Origin: Sulfoacidibacillus ferrooxidans
GTDB taxonomy: Bacteria > Bacillota > Bacilli > Alicyclobacillales > SLC66
DNA length: 64,000 nt
Direction of reading: 5' to 3'
Assembly: GCF_022606465.1 (NCBI RefSeq)
Contig: NZ_JALBUF010000001.1
Span: 62,001-126,000, forward strand
Position numbers and translations under genes: made by a program. Shown piece after piece: positions 52,956 through 62,706 of this stretch. The notes below the pieces were generated by a model. It was not told the origin of the DNA, did no database searches, and was given only the letters and a program-made list of their open reading frames with translations. Numbering within the stretch: position 1 is the stretch's first letter; every line of letters begins with the position of its first letter.

Positions 52956-54308
52956 CTAACTATTGCATGCAAGCTCTTCATTTTGTGTGAGTACAGACTG
53001 AAGTACACCCATCGAAAACTCCGTTCCAGTATCGGTCACCTGCACATTGCAAATTTCTCCATGTAACGCTTCGCTTCCTGTAAAAGCAATTTTCATATAG
53101 TTATCTGCATGGCCGATGAGATACTCCTGACCGTTAATCCACTTTTTTTCTTCCGGGATCACTGGCAGCATTCGCCCGCTAAAATGACTGTGATAGTCGC
53201 GTGAAAGTTCTTTTGACAAGGCGATGAGACGTGTTACGCGGTTCTCTTTCACAGCATGATCAATTTGATCCACAAATTTTGCAGCAGGCGTACCAACACG
53301 CTTCGAGTAAGGAAAAACATGTAATTCAGAGAATTTTTGCTGACGAATAAAATCCACAGTCGTCTCAAAATAAGCATCTGTCTCACCAGGGAAACCTACG
53401 ATCACATCACTCGTGATCGCAAGTTCTGGTAACGCATAGCGCACTCGATCTAATTGATATGCGTATTCCTCTATTGTGTAATGTCGATTCATTTTGCGTA
53501 AGACTTCGCTATGTCCAGCTTGCAATGGTATATGCAGATGTCTGCACACTTTGTTTGAACGTCCAATCACATCAATAAACTCATCCGTGATTTCACTCGC
53601 TTCTATCGAAGAGATGCGAATACGGTGCAAGCCATCAACTTTTTCTAAATCCAATAGCAACTTCGCCAGTGTGTACCCATCTAGATCCTCACCATATCCA
53701 CCCGTGTGAATCCCTGTGAGTACTATTTCGTAATAACCTGCGTCCACAAGTCTTCTCGCTTGTGCAAGGACGCTATCAGGCTTTCTACTGCGCACAAGAC
53801 CGCGTGCGTAAGGAATAATGCAAAATGTACAAAAATGGTTACAACCATCCTCAATCTTGAGTGATGCTCGCGTACGTTCTTTGAACATCGGTACATCTAA
53901 ATCCTCAAATTCTTTTTGTGCGAGTATCGGTGCCACTGCTGAAAATGGTTGCCGTTCTATGGACACTTTCTCAACCATGTCCACCATTTGCGAGCGAAAC
54001 TGATTGCCAACCACAAGATCTACACCGTCAATCCCCAGAATTTCACCAGGTGCCATCTGTGCATAGCACCCTGTAACGACGACGACTGCATCCGGGTTAT
54101 TGCGCACCGCACGGCGAATCATTTGTCTTGACTTTCGATCACCCTCATGTGTAACCGTACATGTATTAATCACGTAAACATCAGCTTGCTGTTCAAAATC
54201 CACCTGCTCATATCCACGCGCAGAAAATAACTGCCATATGGATTCTGTATCGTAATAATTGACTTTACATCCGAGTGTATGAAACGCTACTGTTTGCGTA
54301 CGTTCCAC
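52956..54308 (-). CDS. mtaB: tRNA (t6A37) methylthiotransferase MtaB
   Basis: MtaB is a radical-SAM methylthiotransferase that adds a 2-methylthio group to t6A37 of tRNA. The 450-residue protein has the N-terminal MTTase domain (FHTLGCKVNYYDTESIW and NTCTV, TGCYAQ with the three cluster Cys), the radical-SAM motif CNHFCTFC and a C-terminal TRAM domain. The GTG start has GGAGGTGA upstream and follows rsmE by 1 base, suggesting coupling. Confidence 0.95.
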   Translation of the reverse strand: MERTQTVAFHTLGCKVNYYDTESIWQLFSARGYEQVDFEQQADVYVINTCTVTHEGDRKSRQMIRRAVRNNPDAVVVVTGCYAQMAPGEILGIDGVDLVVGNQFRSQMVDMVEKVSIERQPFSAVAPILAQKEFEDLDVPMFKERTRASLKIEDGCNHFCTFCIIPYARGLVRSRKPDSVLAQARRLVDAGYYEIVLTGIHTGGYGEDLDGYTLAKLLLDLEKVDGLHRIRISSIEASEITDEFIDVIGRSNKVCRHLHIPLQAGHSEVLRKMNRHYTIEEYAYQLDRVRYALPELAITSDVIVGFPGETDAYFETTVDFIRQQKFSELHVFPYSKRVGTPAAKFVDQIDHAVKENRVTRLIALSKELSRDYHSHFSGRMLPVIPEEKKWINGQEYLIGHADNYMKIAFTGSEALHGEICNVQVTDTGTEFSMGVLQSVLTQNEELACNS

Positions 54309-54309
54309 T

Positions 54310-55086
54310 TCACTTCACCTCCATGTGGTCCAATTCATAGAGAACAATTGCGGCAGTAACTACAGCCGCAGTTTCCGTGCGCAATATGCGCGGCCCAAGC
54401 GTTAGAACTTGTCCGCCTTTTTGCTCAGTCAACCACGACACCTCACCAACAGAGAAGCCACCTTCTGGTCCAATCACAAAGCCGATGGATACATCCTCTG
54501 ATAAAAGCTGATCTTCACTTGCATCAACGATAGTTCGCAACACTGTTTTTATCGAAGGCATCTGCCCATCTTGTCGTTCATATGGAATGAGCAGTGCTGT
54601 TGGTGGATCTATGTCTAGCGCCTGCACAATAGACGTTGCAAAAAACACATCCGGAATGCGCCTACGTTTTGCTTGCTCTGCAGCTTCTTTAGCGATTTTC
54701 CGCCATCGCAAAAGCCTTCCTTCACGTTTATCAGAAGAGATCTTTGCAACGGAATGATCTGCAGCATAAACAATAATTTTCGTGACTCCAACTTCACATG
54801 CCTGTCTAATAATCAGATCGATCTTTTCACCCTTAGGTAGTCCTTGATACAAGGTAAGCTGATAGGAAGTGTCACTTGCTGGTAATACTTCTAGCAGTTC
54901 AACTACAACCTGATGCTCTGTAATATCAACAATGGATCCGAGATATACTTCGCCCTTGTACCCGATCTGTACTTTCTCACCAAGTGACATCCGCATCACA
55001 TGTACAATGTGGTGGTAGTCCTCTAAAACAATTGCCACTCTGCCTGCATCTAACGCCACATCATCTGAAAGAAAGTAACGTTGCAT
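54310..55086 (-). CDS. rsmE: 16S rRNA m3U1498 methyltransferase RsmE
   Basis: RsmE methylates N3 of U1498 in 16S rRNA. The 258-residue protein is a SPOUT-fold enzyme with a PUA-like N-terminus and the C-terminal knot: GFVIGPEGGFSVGEV, LGPRILRTETAAVVTAAIVLYE, and KGEKIDLIIRQACEVGVTKI in the middle. The ATG follows AAGAAAGGG. It lies 5 bases after prmA and 1 base before mtaB, the usual order. Confidence 0.95.
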   Translation of the reverse strand: MQRYFLSDDVALDAGRVAIVLEDYHHIVHVMRMSLGEKVQIGYKGEVYLGSIVDITEHQVVVELLEVLPASDTSYQLTLYQGLPKGEKIDLIIRQACEVGVTKIIVYAADHSVAKISSDKREGRLLRWRKIAKEAAEQAKRRRIPDVFFATSIVQALDIDPPTALLIPYERQDGQMPSIKTVLRTIVDASEDQLLSEDVSIGFVIGPEGGFSVGEVSWLTEQKGGQVLTLGPRILRTETAAVVTAAIVLYELDHMEVK

Positions 55087-55091
55087 CTTTT

Positions 55092-56048
55092 TTACCCTTT
55101 CTTACAGCCAGAAATAACAGCCCAATCATCCAAATACTGTACACTCACATCAACAAACTGTGCTTCTTCCATCGCCTTTACGATCCGTTCAACTTGTGAC
55201 ATGACGATTCCTGAAAACAGAACTACCCCACCCGGAATGATATATTCATCCAGATCAGGAAGCACACGTAGCACAAGATCAGCAAGTAAATTTGCCGTAA
55301 TGATGCGATAACCCTGTTTAGGTACATTGTGCAACAAATCCGAACAAAATAAGTCAATGCGCTCGTCTACTTCATTTAAACGTGCATTTTCTCGAGCAAC
55401 ACGTACTGCAACCTCATCCACATCTACGGCAATCACTTTTTTTGCGCCAAGTTTTGCTGCTGCGATCGCCAAAATGCCAGTTCCTGTCCCGATATCAAGC
55501 ACCATCATATCTTTTCTAACAAGCGATTCTAACGCTTGCAAACAAAGCAATGTCGTCTGATGTGTTCCTGTCCCAAAAGCAACACCTGGATCGATCAACA
55601 AATACGTATGGCCATCGATAAGTGGTGTCTTTCCCTGTTCCCACGATGGAATGATTGTCATTTGCGATGATACGTTGATCGCGTGGTAATCTGCCTTCCA
55701 TGTATGAAGATAGGATTCACTTAATACCTCCGTCCACGCGTAAGAAAGAGAACCAACATCAAGGCCTGAGAGGCGCACACATTCTAACCGAGACTCAATA
55801 CTGTCATCCATTGTTTGAGGAAACGTTTTTGACAGATACTCAAAGTATCCGTGAACCAGAGCGCCTTCCTTCAACTCTGCAAAATCCTTCTCCCATACCC
55901 ATTCACCAAACTTTGGCTCATGCAATTTGCGCTCCCACTCTGCACGATCTTCAATTTCCACCGCTACCGCTCCAACTTCCTCCAGTGCGACACTGACCGC
56001 ATCTGCCGCTTCCGATGTGGTAGAAACGGAAATACGCCACAAATCCAC
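55092..56048 (-). CDS. prmA: Ribosomal protein L11 methyltransferase PrmA
   Basis: PrmA trimethylates lysines of ribosomal protein L11. The 318-residue protein has an N-terminal substrate-binding domain (WRISVSTTSEAADAVSVALE), then the linker and Rossmann domain with LLIDPGVAFGTGTHQTT, MVLDIGTGTGILAIAAAKLG (SAM) and ITANLLADLV. The start is taken as GTG with AAAAGGGG upstream. It heads the rsmE-mtaB operon. Confidence 0.94.
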   Translation of the reverse strand: MDLWRISVSTTSEAADAVSVALEEVGAVAVEIEDRAEWERKLHEPKFGEWVWEKDFAELKEGALVHGYFEYLSKTFPQTMDDSIESRLECVRLSGLDVGSLSYAWTEVLSESYLHTWKADYHAINVSSQMTIIPSWEQGKTPLIDGHTYLLIDPGVAFGTGTHQTTLLCLQALESLVRKDMMVLDIGTGTGILAIAAAKLGAKKVIAVDVDEVAVRVARENARLNEVDERIDLFCSDLLHNVPKQGYRIITANLLADLVLRVLPDLDEYIIPGGVVLFSGIVMSQVERIVKAMEEAQFVDVSVQYLDDWAVISGCKKG

Positions 56049-56163
56049 TCTAAAAACCCCTTTTCCCTGCATGGACACAATACTTCCGCACAATAGTTAA
56101 CATTAGGTGTAGTGTAACATACTAGAGGGAGCAAAGCGAAAAGAAAGGTAGTGTAACGAGTGG

Positions 56164-56685
56164 ATGATTACTGAAAAGCTACGTCCTGAGCTACTTGTGT
56201 TATTTATAGGATTCAATCCTTCACTTCGATCTTATGAGCGAGGATTCAATTATGCAGGACGTGCTAATCGATTTTATAAAGTACTTTATTTGTCTGGATT
56301 AACAGAAAGACTATATGCACCAGAAGAAAGTGATCAGCTGCTTGACGACTATCGCTATGGATTTACAAATATCGTCACACGCCCAACAGCTCGAGCAGAT
56401 GAAATCACCAAGAACGAGTATCGCGAAGGTGCAAAGATCCTTTATCAAAAAATATCATTGTATAGGCCAAGAATCGCCTGTTTTGTTGGTAAAGGTGTAT
56501 ATCTCTCCTATAAGGGGACATCTAGACAGCAGTCTTGGGGCTTTACAGAGACCCCGACTATACAGAATACGCGAGATTTTGTGGCCCCATCCACCAGTGG
56601 ATTGGTGCGCATGAGACTCGCTGAACAAGTTGCAATCTATTCACAACTTGCAATCGCCATACAACCATGTAAAGGTGCTACGTAA
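56164..56685 (+). CDS. Mismatch-specific G:T/U DNA glycosylase (Mug/UDG family 2)
   Basis: This 173-residue protein has the family motif FIGFNPSLRSYERGFNYAG (GxNPS with the catalytic Asn) and RANRFYKVLYLSGL. The C-terminal motif, PSTSGLVRM, replaces the usual NPSG loop. Such enzymes remove uracil, thymine or alkylated pyrimidines opposite guanine. The ATG has a weak upstream site (ACGAGTGG). It is the only plus-strand gene inserted between dnaJ and prmA, so it interrupts the minus-strand block. Confidence 0.85.
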   Translation: MITEKLRPELLVLFIGFNPSLRSYERGFNYAGRANRFYKVLYLSGLTERLYAPEESDQLLDDYRYGFTNIVTRPTARADEITKNEYREGAKILYQKISLYRPRIACFVGKGVYLSYKGTSRQQSWGFTETPTIQNTRDFVAPSTSGLVRMRLAEQVAIYSQLAIAIQPCKGAT

Positions 56686-56724
56686 ATGTTCTTCTTGTAA
56701 AGTGCAGTGGTACTTCATACAAAG

Positions 56725-56766
56725 ATAGCCGTAGTCACTTTACATGATAAAAGTGACTACGGCTAT
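56725..56766. terminator. Long hairpin, bidirectional terminator between dnaJ and mug
   Basis: ATAGCCGTAGTCACTTT and its perfect complement form a 17-bp stem with an 8-base loop, between the 3' ends of the glycosylase gene (plus) and dnaJ (minus). T-runs are short. Confidence 0.8.
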
Positions 56767-56801
56767 TCTAAGCATGCAACACGTCTATCTTGCAAAGATC
56801 A

Positions 56802-57932
56802 TTATTCTCCGCGCAATGCGCTTTTTACACGATCAAAAAAACTGCGCGACTGTTCATGTGCTTCTTCTCCAAATTCACGTGATAACTCCCTAAACAACTC
56901 ACGCTGTCGATCAGTCAATCGACTTGGCGTCTGCAAAACGACACGCACTCGTTGATCGCCACGTGCTACGCCATTGCCTAAACGTGGCATCCCCTTGCCA
57001 CGCAACGTAAAAACTGTACCCGTCTGCGTGCCTTCAGGGATTTTTAGTGTTTCGCGACCATAGAGCGTTGGCACCGTTATCTCGTCGCCAAGTGCAGCTT
57101 GAACGATTGTGACAGGAACTTCACAATAAACATCATTTCCATCGCGTTGAAAGAAATCGTGTTTATTGACGCGAATGACAATATACAAGTCTCCGGACGG
57201 TGCACCATGATCTCCCGCCTCGCCAGCTCCATTGACGCGCATTCTTGTCCCAGTATCTACACCAGGCGGAATCTTCACTTCAATCTTACGGCGTTTGCGA
57301 ACAGTACCCGATCCTCGACACTCTGTACAAGGAGTGACAATTTTCTTCCCTGTCCCATGACAAGTTGGACAACTGCGCCGATTGACCATGCGACCAAGCG
57401 GCGTATTGGTTACAAATTCTTGTACGCCACTGCCTTGACAGGTTGCACAAGTTTCCACTTTTGTACCAGGTTTTGCACCACTTCCTGAACAAACGGTGCA
57501 AGTCTCCGTACGTGGAATTTCAATCTCTTTAGTCAACCCAAAAGCTGCATCTTTAAAATCGATAGCCAGTGTATATTCTAGATCGGCTCCGCGTTGCGGA
57601 CCTCGTCCACGCCCACCGCCGTTGCCACCAAAGAACATATCAAAAATATCACTAAATCCACCGAAATCCCCTTGGAATCCTGCTCCACCAAACCCGGCTC
57701 CTTGTTGCGTCGGATCTTGGTGCCCGAAGCGGTCATACTGCGCTCGCTTATCTGAATCAGACAAAACTTCGTAAGCTTCGCTCACTTCTTTAAACTTGTC
57801 GCTTGCACTCGGATCGTCTTTATTGACGTCCGGGTGCAATTTACGAGCAAGTGAACGATACGCTTTTTTAATTTCGTCCTGCGACGCCGACTGACTGACC
57901 CCGAGGACCTCATAATAATCTCGTTTACTCAC
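56802..57932 (-). CDS. dnaJ: Chaperone DnaJ
   Basis: DnaJ delivers substrates to DnaK and stimulates its ATPase. The 376-residue protein has the J domain with HPD (KLHPDVNKD), a Gly/Phe-rich linker, four CxxCxGxG zinc repeats (CSGSG, CQGSG, CHGTG, CRGSG) and the C-terminal substrate domain. The GTG start has GAGGGA upstream. It follows dnaK by 21 bases. Confidence 0.96.
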   Translation of the reverse strand: MSKRDYYEVLGVSQSASQDEIKKAYRSLARKLHPDVNKDDPSASDKFKEVSEAYEVLSDSDKRAQYDRFGHQDPTQQGAGFGGAGFQGDFGGFSDIFDMFFGGNGGGRGRGPQRGADLEYTLAIDFKDAAFGLTKEIEIPRTETCTVCSGSGAKPGTKVETCATCQGSGVQEFVTNTPLGRMVNRRSCPTCHGTGKKIVTPCTECRGSGTVRKRRKIEVKIPPGVDTGTRMRVNGAGEAGDHGAPSGDLYIVIRVNKHDFFQRDGNDVYCEVPVTIVQAALGDEITVPTLYGRETLKIPEGTQTGTVFTLRGKGMPRLGNGVARGDQRVRVVLQTPSRLTDRQRELFRELSREFGEEAHEQSRSFFDRVKSALRGE

Positions 57933-57953
57933 AGTGGCGTCCCTCGTTTCAAC

Positions 57954-59777
57954 CTACTTCTTCTCTTCGTCTACAACATTGTAATCGGCATCAACAACAG
58001 GCTCAGCGCCATCTGAAGTTGGATTTGCAGTAGGATCTGCTTGTGCTGCTTGCTCATAGAGCTTAACAGCTAATGCTTGCACAGCACTATTTAACTCATC
58101 GTACGCAGACTGAATGGCTGCGGTGTCGGTACCATTTAAAGCCTCTTGCAGTTTTGTTTTAGCACTTTGCGCATGCTCTACTTCCGTAGCATCTGCTTTA
58201 TCGCCTAAGTCTTTTATGGTTTTATCTGTTTGATACATCAAATTATCCGCTTGGTTGCGTAACTCTGTTTCTTCCCGACGCAAACGATCAGCTTCTGCAT
58301 TTAATTCTGCTTCTTTGACCATGCGCTCAACTTCGTCTTTATCGAGGCCACCAGACGAGGTAATCGTAATGCGTTGACTCTTACCTGTCCCTAAATCTTT
58401 TGCTGACACGTTCACAATACCATTTGCATCCAAGTCAAAAGCCACTTCGATTTGTGGAATACCGCGTGGTGCAGGCGGCAAGTCTGTGAGTGTAAAGCGT
58501 CCCAACGTCTTGTTGTCGCGCGCAAACTCACGTTCCCCTTGCAACACATGAATTTCAACAGATGTTTGATTGTCAGCAGCCGTAGAGAATACTTGCTTCT
58601 TGGAAGTTGGGATGGTCGTATTACGCTCAATTAAACGAGTCATCACACCACCTAGTGTTTCAATACCAAGTGAAAGAGGAGTGACATCAAGAAGTACAAC
58701 ACCTGTTACATCTCCTGTCAATACACCCGCTTGAATAGCAGCGCCAAGTGCTACGACTTCATCAGGATTTACGCCCTTTGAAGGATCTTTGCCTGTAAGT
58801 TGACGAATCGCTTCCACGACAGCCGGAATTCTAGTAGATCCACCGACAAGAATGACTTTGTCTAAATCATTGACTGACATTCCTGCATCAGAAAGTGCTT
58901 GCCTTGTAGGGCTAAGTGTTGCTTCCACCAAATCACGCGTCAATTCATCAAACTTAGCACGTGTTAACGTCAATTCTAAATGCTTAGGTCCAGAAGCGTC
59001 TGCCGAGATAAATGGCAACGAGATACTTGTAGATACAACACCTGATAACTCTTTTTTCGCTTTCTCCGCTGCATCTTTCAAACGCTGTAATGCCATGCGA
59101 TCTTTGCTTAGATCAATGCCTTGTTCTTTTTTAAATTCACTCACTAGATACTGTATGATCTTTTCATCAAAATCATCGCCACCAAGATGGTTATTGCCAC
59201 TTGTCGACTTCACTTCAAATACCCCGTCGCCAAGTTCCAAAATCGATACGTCAAATGTACCGCCACCTAGGTCAAACACGAGAATTGTATGATCACCTTG
59301 TTTATCTAAACCATAAGCAAGTGCCGCTGCGGTAGGCTCATTGACAATACGTAAAACTTCAAGACCAGCAATTTTACCTGCGTCCTTCGTCGCTTGACGC
59401 TGACTATCATTAAAATATGCTGGCACGGTAATAACAGCTTGCGTAACCGTCTCGCCTAAGTATGCTTCTGCATCTGATTTTAATTTTTGAAGAATCATTG
59501 CAGAAATTTCAGGTGGTGTATATTGCTTATCATCCACTGCAACCTTATAATTGGTCCCCATCTGCCGTTTGATCGAGATCACTGTGCGATCAGGATTGGT
59601 AACTGCTTGACGTTTTGCTACATCCCCTACCAACCGCTCGCCATTTTTAGCAAAACCTACGATCGAAGGAGTTGTGCGATTACCTTCTGCATTTGGAATG
59701 ACAACAGCCTCCCCGCCTTCCATTACAGCTACGCAGGAGTTTGTCGTTCCTAAGTCAATACCAATTACTTTTGCCAT
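57954..59777 (-). CDS. dnaK: Chaperone DnaK (Hsp70)
   Basis: DnaK is the ATP-dependent Hsp70 chaperone. The 607-residue protein begins [18 protein letters not shown], includes [19 protein letters not shown] and [11 protein letters not shown] in the ATPase domain, and [17 protein letters not shown] in the substrate domain, and ends in an acidic tail with EEKK. The ATG has AGGGAG upstream. It is part of the hrcA-grpE-dnaK-dnaJ heat-shock operon. Confidence 0.98.
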   Translation of the reverse strand: MAKVIGIDLGTTNSCVAVMEGGEAVVIPNAEGNRTTPSIVGFAKNGERLVGDVAKRQAVTNPDRTVISIKRQMGTNYKVAVDDKQYTPPEISAMILQKLKSDAEAYLGETVTQAVITVPAYFNDSQRQATKDAGKIAGLEVLRIVNEPTAAALAYGLDKQGDHTILVFDLGGGTFDVSILELGDGVFEVKSTSGNNHLGGDDFDEKIIQYLVSEFKKEQGIDLSKDRMALQRLKDAAEKAKKELSGVVSTSISLPFISADASGPKHLELTLTRAKFDELTRDLVEATLSPTRQALSDAGMSVNDLDKVILVGGSTRIPAVVEAIRQLTGKDPSKGVNPDEVVALGAAIQAGVLTGDVTGVVLLDVTPLSLGIETLGGVMTRLIERNTTIPTSKKQVFSTAADNQTSVEIHVLQGEREFARDNKTLGRFTLTDLPPAPRGIPQIEVAFDLDANGIVNVSAKDLGTGKSQRITITSSGGLDKDEVERMVKEAELNAEADRLRREETELRNQADNLMYQTDKTIKDLGDKADATEVEHAQSAKTKLQEALNGTDTAAIQSAYDELNSAVQALAVKLYEQAAQADPTANPTSDGAEPVVDADYNVVDEEKK

Positions 59778-59807
59778 ATGATTATATCTCCCTTCATACC
59801 TATTGAT

Positions 59808-60344
59808 CTATTCGCTGACTTTAACCATAGCCGCGCGTAAAACTTTATCCTTCAAGAAATATCCTGGTCGCAATACCTCCAGAATTACACCTGGATCGCG
59901 ATCCTCAACATGCTCTGAGACAACCGCTTCATGCAAGTTTGGATCAAACGAGTGACCAAGGACATCCATTGTTCGCAGACCTGCGCTATCTAACACAGAT
60001 TGCAATTGCTTAAATACCATGTCAACACCTTTTGCCAATCCATCACTTCCACTAGATGTTTCAGCTGACTTCAAAGCAAGCGCGAAGTTGTCTAACACAG
60101 GCAACAAATCAGTCACCAACTTTGCGCTAGCATAGAGAGAGAGTTCTTCTTTCTCTTGCCTTGTTCGCCGTTTAAAATTATCAAAATCTGCATGTGCTCG
60201 AAGCAATTTGTTTTGCAGATCTAAAATCTCCATCTGTTTGCTATCTTCATGAGTAGATTCATCAACAATTTCAGCAGATTCTGCGTGTTCTTCTACGACT
60301 TCTGACTCTTCACTGTGCGTCGTCCACTCTTGCTCATCTGTCAA
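59808..60344 (-). CDS. grpE: Nucleotide exchange factor GrpE
   Basis: GrpE releases ADP from DnaK and acts as a thermosensor. The 178-residue protein has an acidic disordered N-terminus, a long coiled-coil (LDLQNKLLRAHADFDNFKRRT) and the beta domain with LRTMDVLGHSFDPNLHEAV and EVLRPGYFLKDKVLRAAMV. The TTG start has GGAGGGA 8 bases upstream. It lies between hrcA and dnaK. Confidence 0.96.
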   Translation of the reverse strand: MTDEQEWTTHSEESEVVEEHAESAEIVDESTHEDSKQMEILDLQNKLLRAHADFDNFKRRTRQEKEELSLYASAKLVTDLLPVLDNFALALKSAETSSGSDGLAKGVDMVFKQLQSVLDSAGLRTMDVLGHSFDPNLHEAVVSEHVEDRDPGVILEVLRPGYFLKDKVLRAAMVKVSE

Positions 60345-60373
60345 GTTCTATCCCTCCATAAAACGTACAACGC

Positions 60374-61423
60374 TCAACTTACATAAAACTTTGTAAAGAG
60401 CTCTGTCATATCTTTGGAAATCTGATCTAACAGCGGTATGACGCGAGCATAGTCCATACGGACTGGACCGAGAATTCCAACAACGCCAATAGCCGTTATG
60501 CCTACATGGTACGTTGCCGTCACAAGAGAACAATCGCGCAGGGTTAATAACTCATTTTCTCCACCAATGCGCACTTGCAGTCTTTCTCCAGTAGCATCAT
60601 CGCCACGCAGTACATCCATCACATTTTGATGATGTTCAAGCCATGTCAACACGCTCTTCGCCTTTTGAACGTTTTGAAACTCTGGTTGGAGAAGCATATT
60701 GGTCGTGCCTCCAACGTAGAGTTTCCCTTCAGAATCCTCGCCCATCCACGCCAACACTTGATCTAACACACGTATGGCTTCTTCAAAGTCATTCATGTGG
60801 CGAGCAAGTTCAAGCGTAATTTCTTCCAGCGCTTTTGATCGAATGCGATAGAGCGGAATTCCAACGAGTTTTTTATCAAGGATTTTAAACATCTGCTCAA
60901 AATCTTTGATTAAAAGACCGTCAGGTACGGTTACCGTTTTATTGTGAACTTGTCCGTTAGATGTAACCACTAACGCAACTGCCGTTCGATCGCTAATCGG
61001 AACCAATTGCAAACTCTTCAATGTTGTATCATACACCTGTGGGCCAAGCACAACCGCAGTATATTGCGTAAGGTTTGATAAAAACGACGCTGTTTGTTGA
61101 GCTACTCGTTCCATCTCGCCAATGCGTTCTGCAAATAAGGACTTGACTCGCCCAATTTCTTGTGCAGACAGATCGCTGCCCTGTGACAACAAATGGTCTA
61201 CATAAAAGCGATATCCCAGTTGCGAGGGAATCCGTCCAGCTGAAGCATGCGGTTGTTCTAAGTATCCCATTTCCTCTAAATCGGCCATCACATTGCGGAT
61301 GGTGGCTGCGCTAAGTCCCAAGTCTGCTTGTTTCGAAATGGTGCGCGACCCAACAGGTTCTGCTGAAAGTACATAGTTGTCCACGATTAAGCGCAAAACC
61401 ATCAATTGACGCTCCGTCAACAC
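60374..61423 (-). CDS. hrcA: Heat-inducible repressor HrcA
   Basis: HrcA represses class I heat-shock genes by binding CIRCE and is kept active by GroEL. The 349-residue protein has the N-terminal winged helix (LTERQLMVLRLIVDNYV, then LGLSAATIRNVMADLEEMG) and the GAF-like central and C-terminal domains (DRTAVALVVTSNGQV, GITAIGVVGILGPVRMDYARVI). The GTG start has AGGGGGA upstream. CIRCE lies 36 bases before it. Confidence 0.96.
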   Translation of the reverse strand: MLTERQLMVLRLIVDNYVLSAEPVGSRTISKQADLGLSAATIRNVMADLEEMGYLEQPHASAGRIPSQLGYRFYVDHLLSQGSDLSAQEIGRVKSLFAERIGEMERVAQQTASFLSNLTQYTAVVLGPQVYDTTLKSLQLVPISDRTAVALVVTSNGQVHNKTVTVPDGLLIKDFEQMFKILDKKLVGIPLYRIRSKALEEITLELARHMNDFEEAIRVLDQVLAWMGEDSEGKLYVGGTTNMLLQPEFQNVQKAKSVLTWLEHHQNVMDVLRGDDATGERLQVRIGGENELLTLRDCSLVTATYHVGITAIGVVGILGPVRMDYARVIPLLDQISKDMTELFTKFYVS

Positions 61424-61459
61424 ATGTATTCCCCCTATGGGTAAGAAATAACCACCTTG

Positions 61460-61486
61460 TTAGCACTCAGAAGTCGTGAGTGCTAA
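61460..61486. promoter_or_regulatory. CIRCE element
   Basis: TTAGCACTC-N9-GAGTGCTAA is the exact CIRCE consensus, the HrcA operator. It lies 12 bases downstream of the hrcA promoter -10 box, placing it at the transcription start of the heat-shock operon. Confidence 0.98.
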
Positions 61487-61498
61487 CGATCAACCAAA

Positions 61499-61527
61499 AT
61501 GTATCAAATCTTATACGACAGTGTCAA
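61499..61527 (-). promoter_or_regulatory. Sigma-A promoter of the hrcA operon
   Basis: On the minus strand TTGACA (61527-61522) is a consensus -35 and ATACAT (61504-61499) is a -10 at 17-base spacing, followed by CIRCE. The -35 directly abuts the hemW stop codon. Confidence 0.8.
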
Positions 61528-62706
61528 CTATAAATAGCCAACAAATAATGAAAAAATCTCATTGGCTACTTCATCATACTGTGGAGGAATCCAGACACGT
61601 TCGTTATTTTGCGCAATCCATCCGCGCTCACACAACGTTGTTAGTAAAGAACCAAATACAGCATCGAGTTCCTGACCATGAAAACTAAAGAAGCGTTTTC
61701 GCTCTACACCTTGCTGTAAACGAAGCCCTAACATCATCGTATCTTCCATCGCTTCCGTTGCGCTTACTCTATGTGTTGACGCCACAGGCCGTTTCCCTTG
61801 CCGAATCACTTCACTGTACGCAGATAAGGACCGTTCATTTTCGTAACGCTGATTGCCTGTATATCCGTGTGCACCAGCGCCCACAGCTAAATAAGAACGG
61901 TTTTCCCAATACATCAAATTATGTCTAGCTTCATCAAAGGGCTTAGAAAAATTACTGATTTCGTATTGAGCAAATCCTTCATCTCGAAGATACGCCCGCA
62001 CATACTCGTACATTTCCACTTCAGCTTCTTCTTGTGGCAAATGTAGCAACCCTTCTTTTTGCCACTTATAAAACGGCGTATTTTCCTCCACCTTTAATCC
62101 ATACGCGGATATATGTGAAACTCCCGTTTGCAATGCACGGTGCAAACTTTCCTCCACATCCGCTAGTGTTTGTTCTGGCAAGCCTAACATTAAATCCAAA
62201 TTGATTCGTGTAAAGCCTTGCTCAATGGCCGCATGCACACTATGTTCTACATCATGAGCATCATGTAACCGACCGATAACTTGCAACAGTGTTTCATTAA
62301 ATGTCTGGGCACCAAAGCTTAGTCTATTGACCCCATTTTCCCATAAAGCGGAAAGTTTCTGTCGATCTACTGATCCTGGATTTGCCTCTACTGTCCACTC
62401 AGTTTCATCGCCTATGTCATATAATGCGTGAATATGCTTTGCAACTTCTGTAAATTCTGATGAAGTCAGTAGTGTAGGTGTTCCACCGCCAAAAAAAATT
62501 GTCTCTAGTTTTGGACGAGCATGTACGCCAAACTGTTCATCATGCAACATGGAAATCTCCACGAGCAAAGCGCGAACGTACGCAGCGCGAACCGCGTCAG
62601 AGGAAACAAAAGAATTAAAATCACAATAAAAACATTTACTACTACAAAACGGGATATGAACGTAGAGTGCCTTTGGTGGCATCGCAAACAGCGGCGCCTC
62701 AATCAA
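61528..62706 (-). CDS. hemW: Radical SAM heme chaperone HemW
   Basis: HemW is a radical-SAM protein that inserts heme into respiratory enzymes, long annotated as an oxygen-independent coproporphyrinogen oxidase. The 392-residue protein has [18 protein letters not shown] with the CxxxCxxC cluster motif, [12 protein letters not shown], and [10 protein letters not shown]. The start is taken as TTG, overlapping lepA by 8 bases, with GGCGGTG upstream; ATG eight codons later is an alternative. It lies between lepA and hrcA as in Bacillus. Confidence 0.94.
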   Translation of the reverse strand: MIEAPLFAMPPKALYVHIPFCSSKCFYCDFNSFVSSDAVRAAYVRALLVEISMLHDEQFGVHARPKLETIFFGGGTPTLLTSSEFTEVAKHIHALYDIGDETEWTVEANPGSVDRQKLSALWENGVNRLSFGAQTFNETLLQVIGRLHDAHDVEHSVHAAIEQGFTRINLDLMLGLPEQTLADVEESLHRALQTGVSHISAYGLKVEENTPFYKWQKEGLLHLPQEEAEVEMYEYVRAYLRDEGFAQYEISNFSKPFDEARHNLMYWENRSYLAVGAGAHGYTGNQRYENERSLSAYSEVIRQGKRPVASTHRVSATEAMEDTMMLGLRLQQGVERKRFFSFHGQELDAVFGSLLTTLCERGWIAQNNERVWIPPQYDEVANEIFSLFVGYL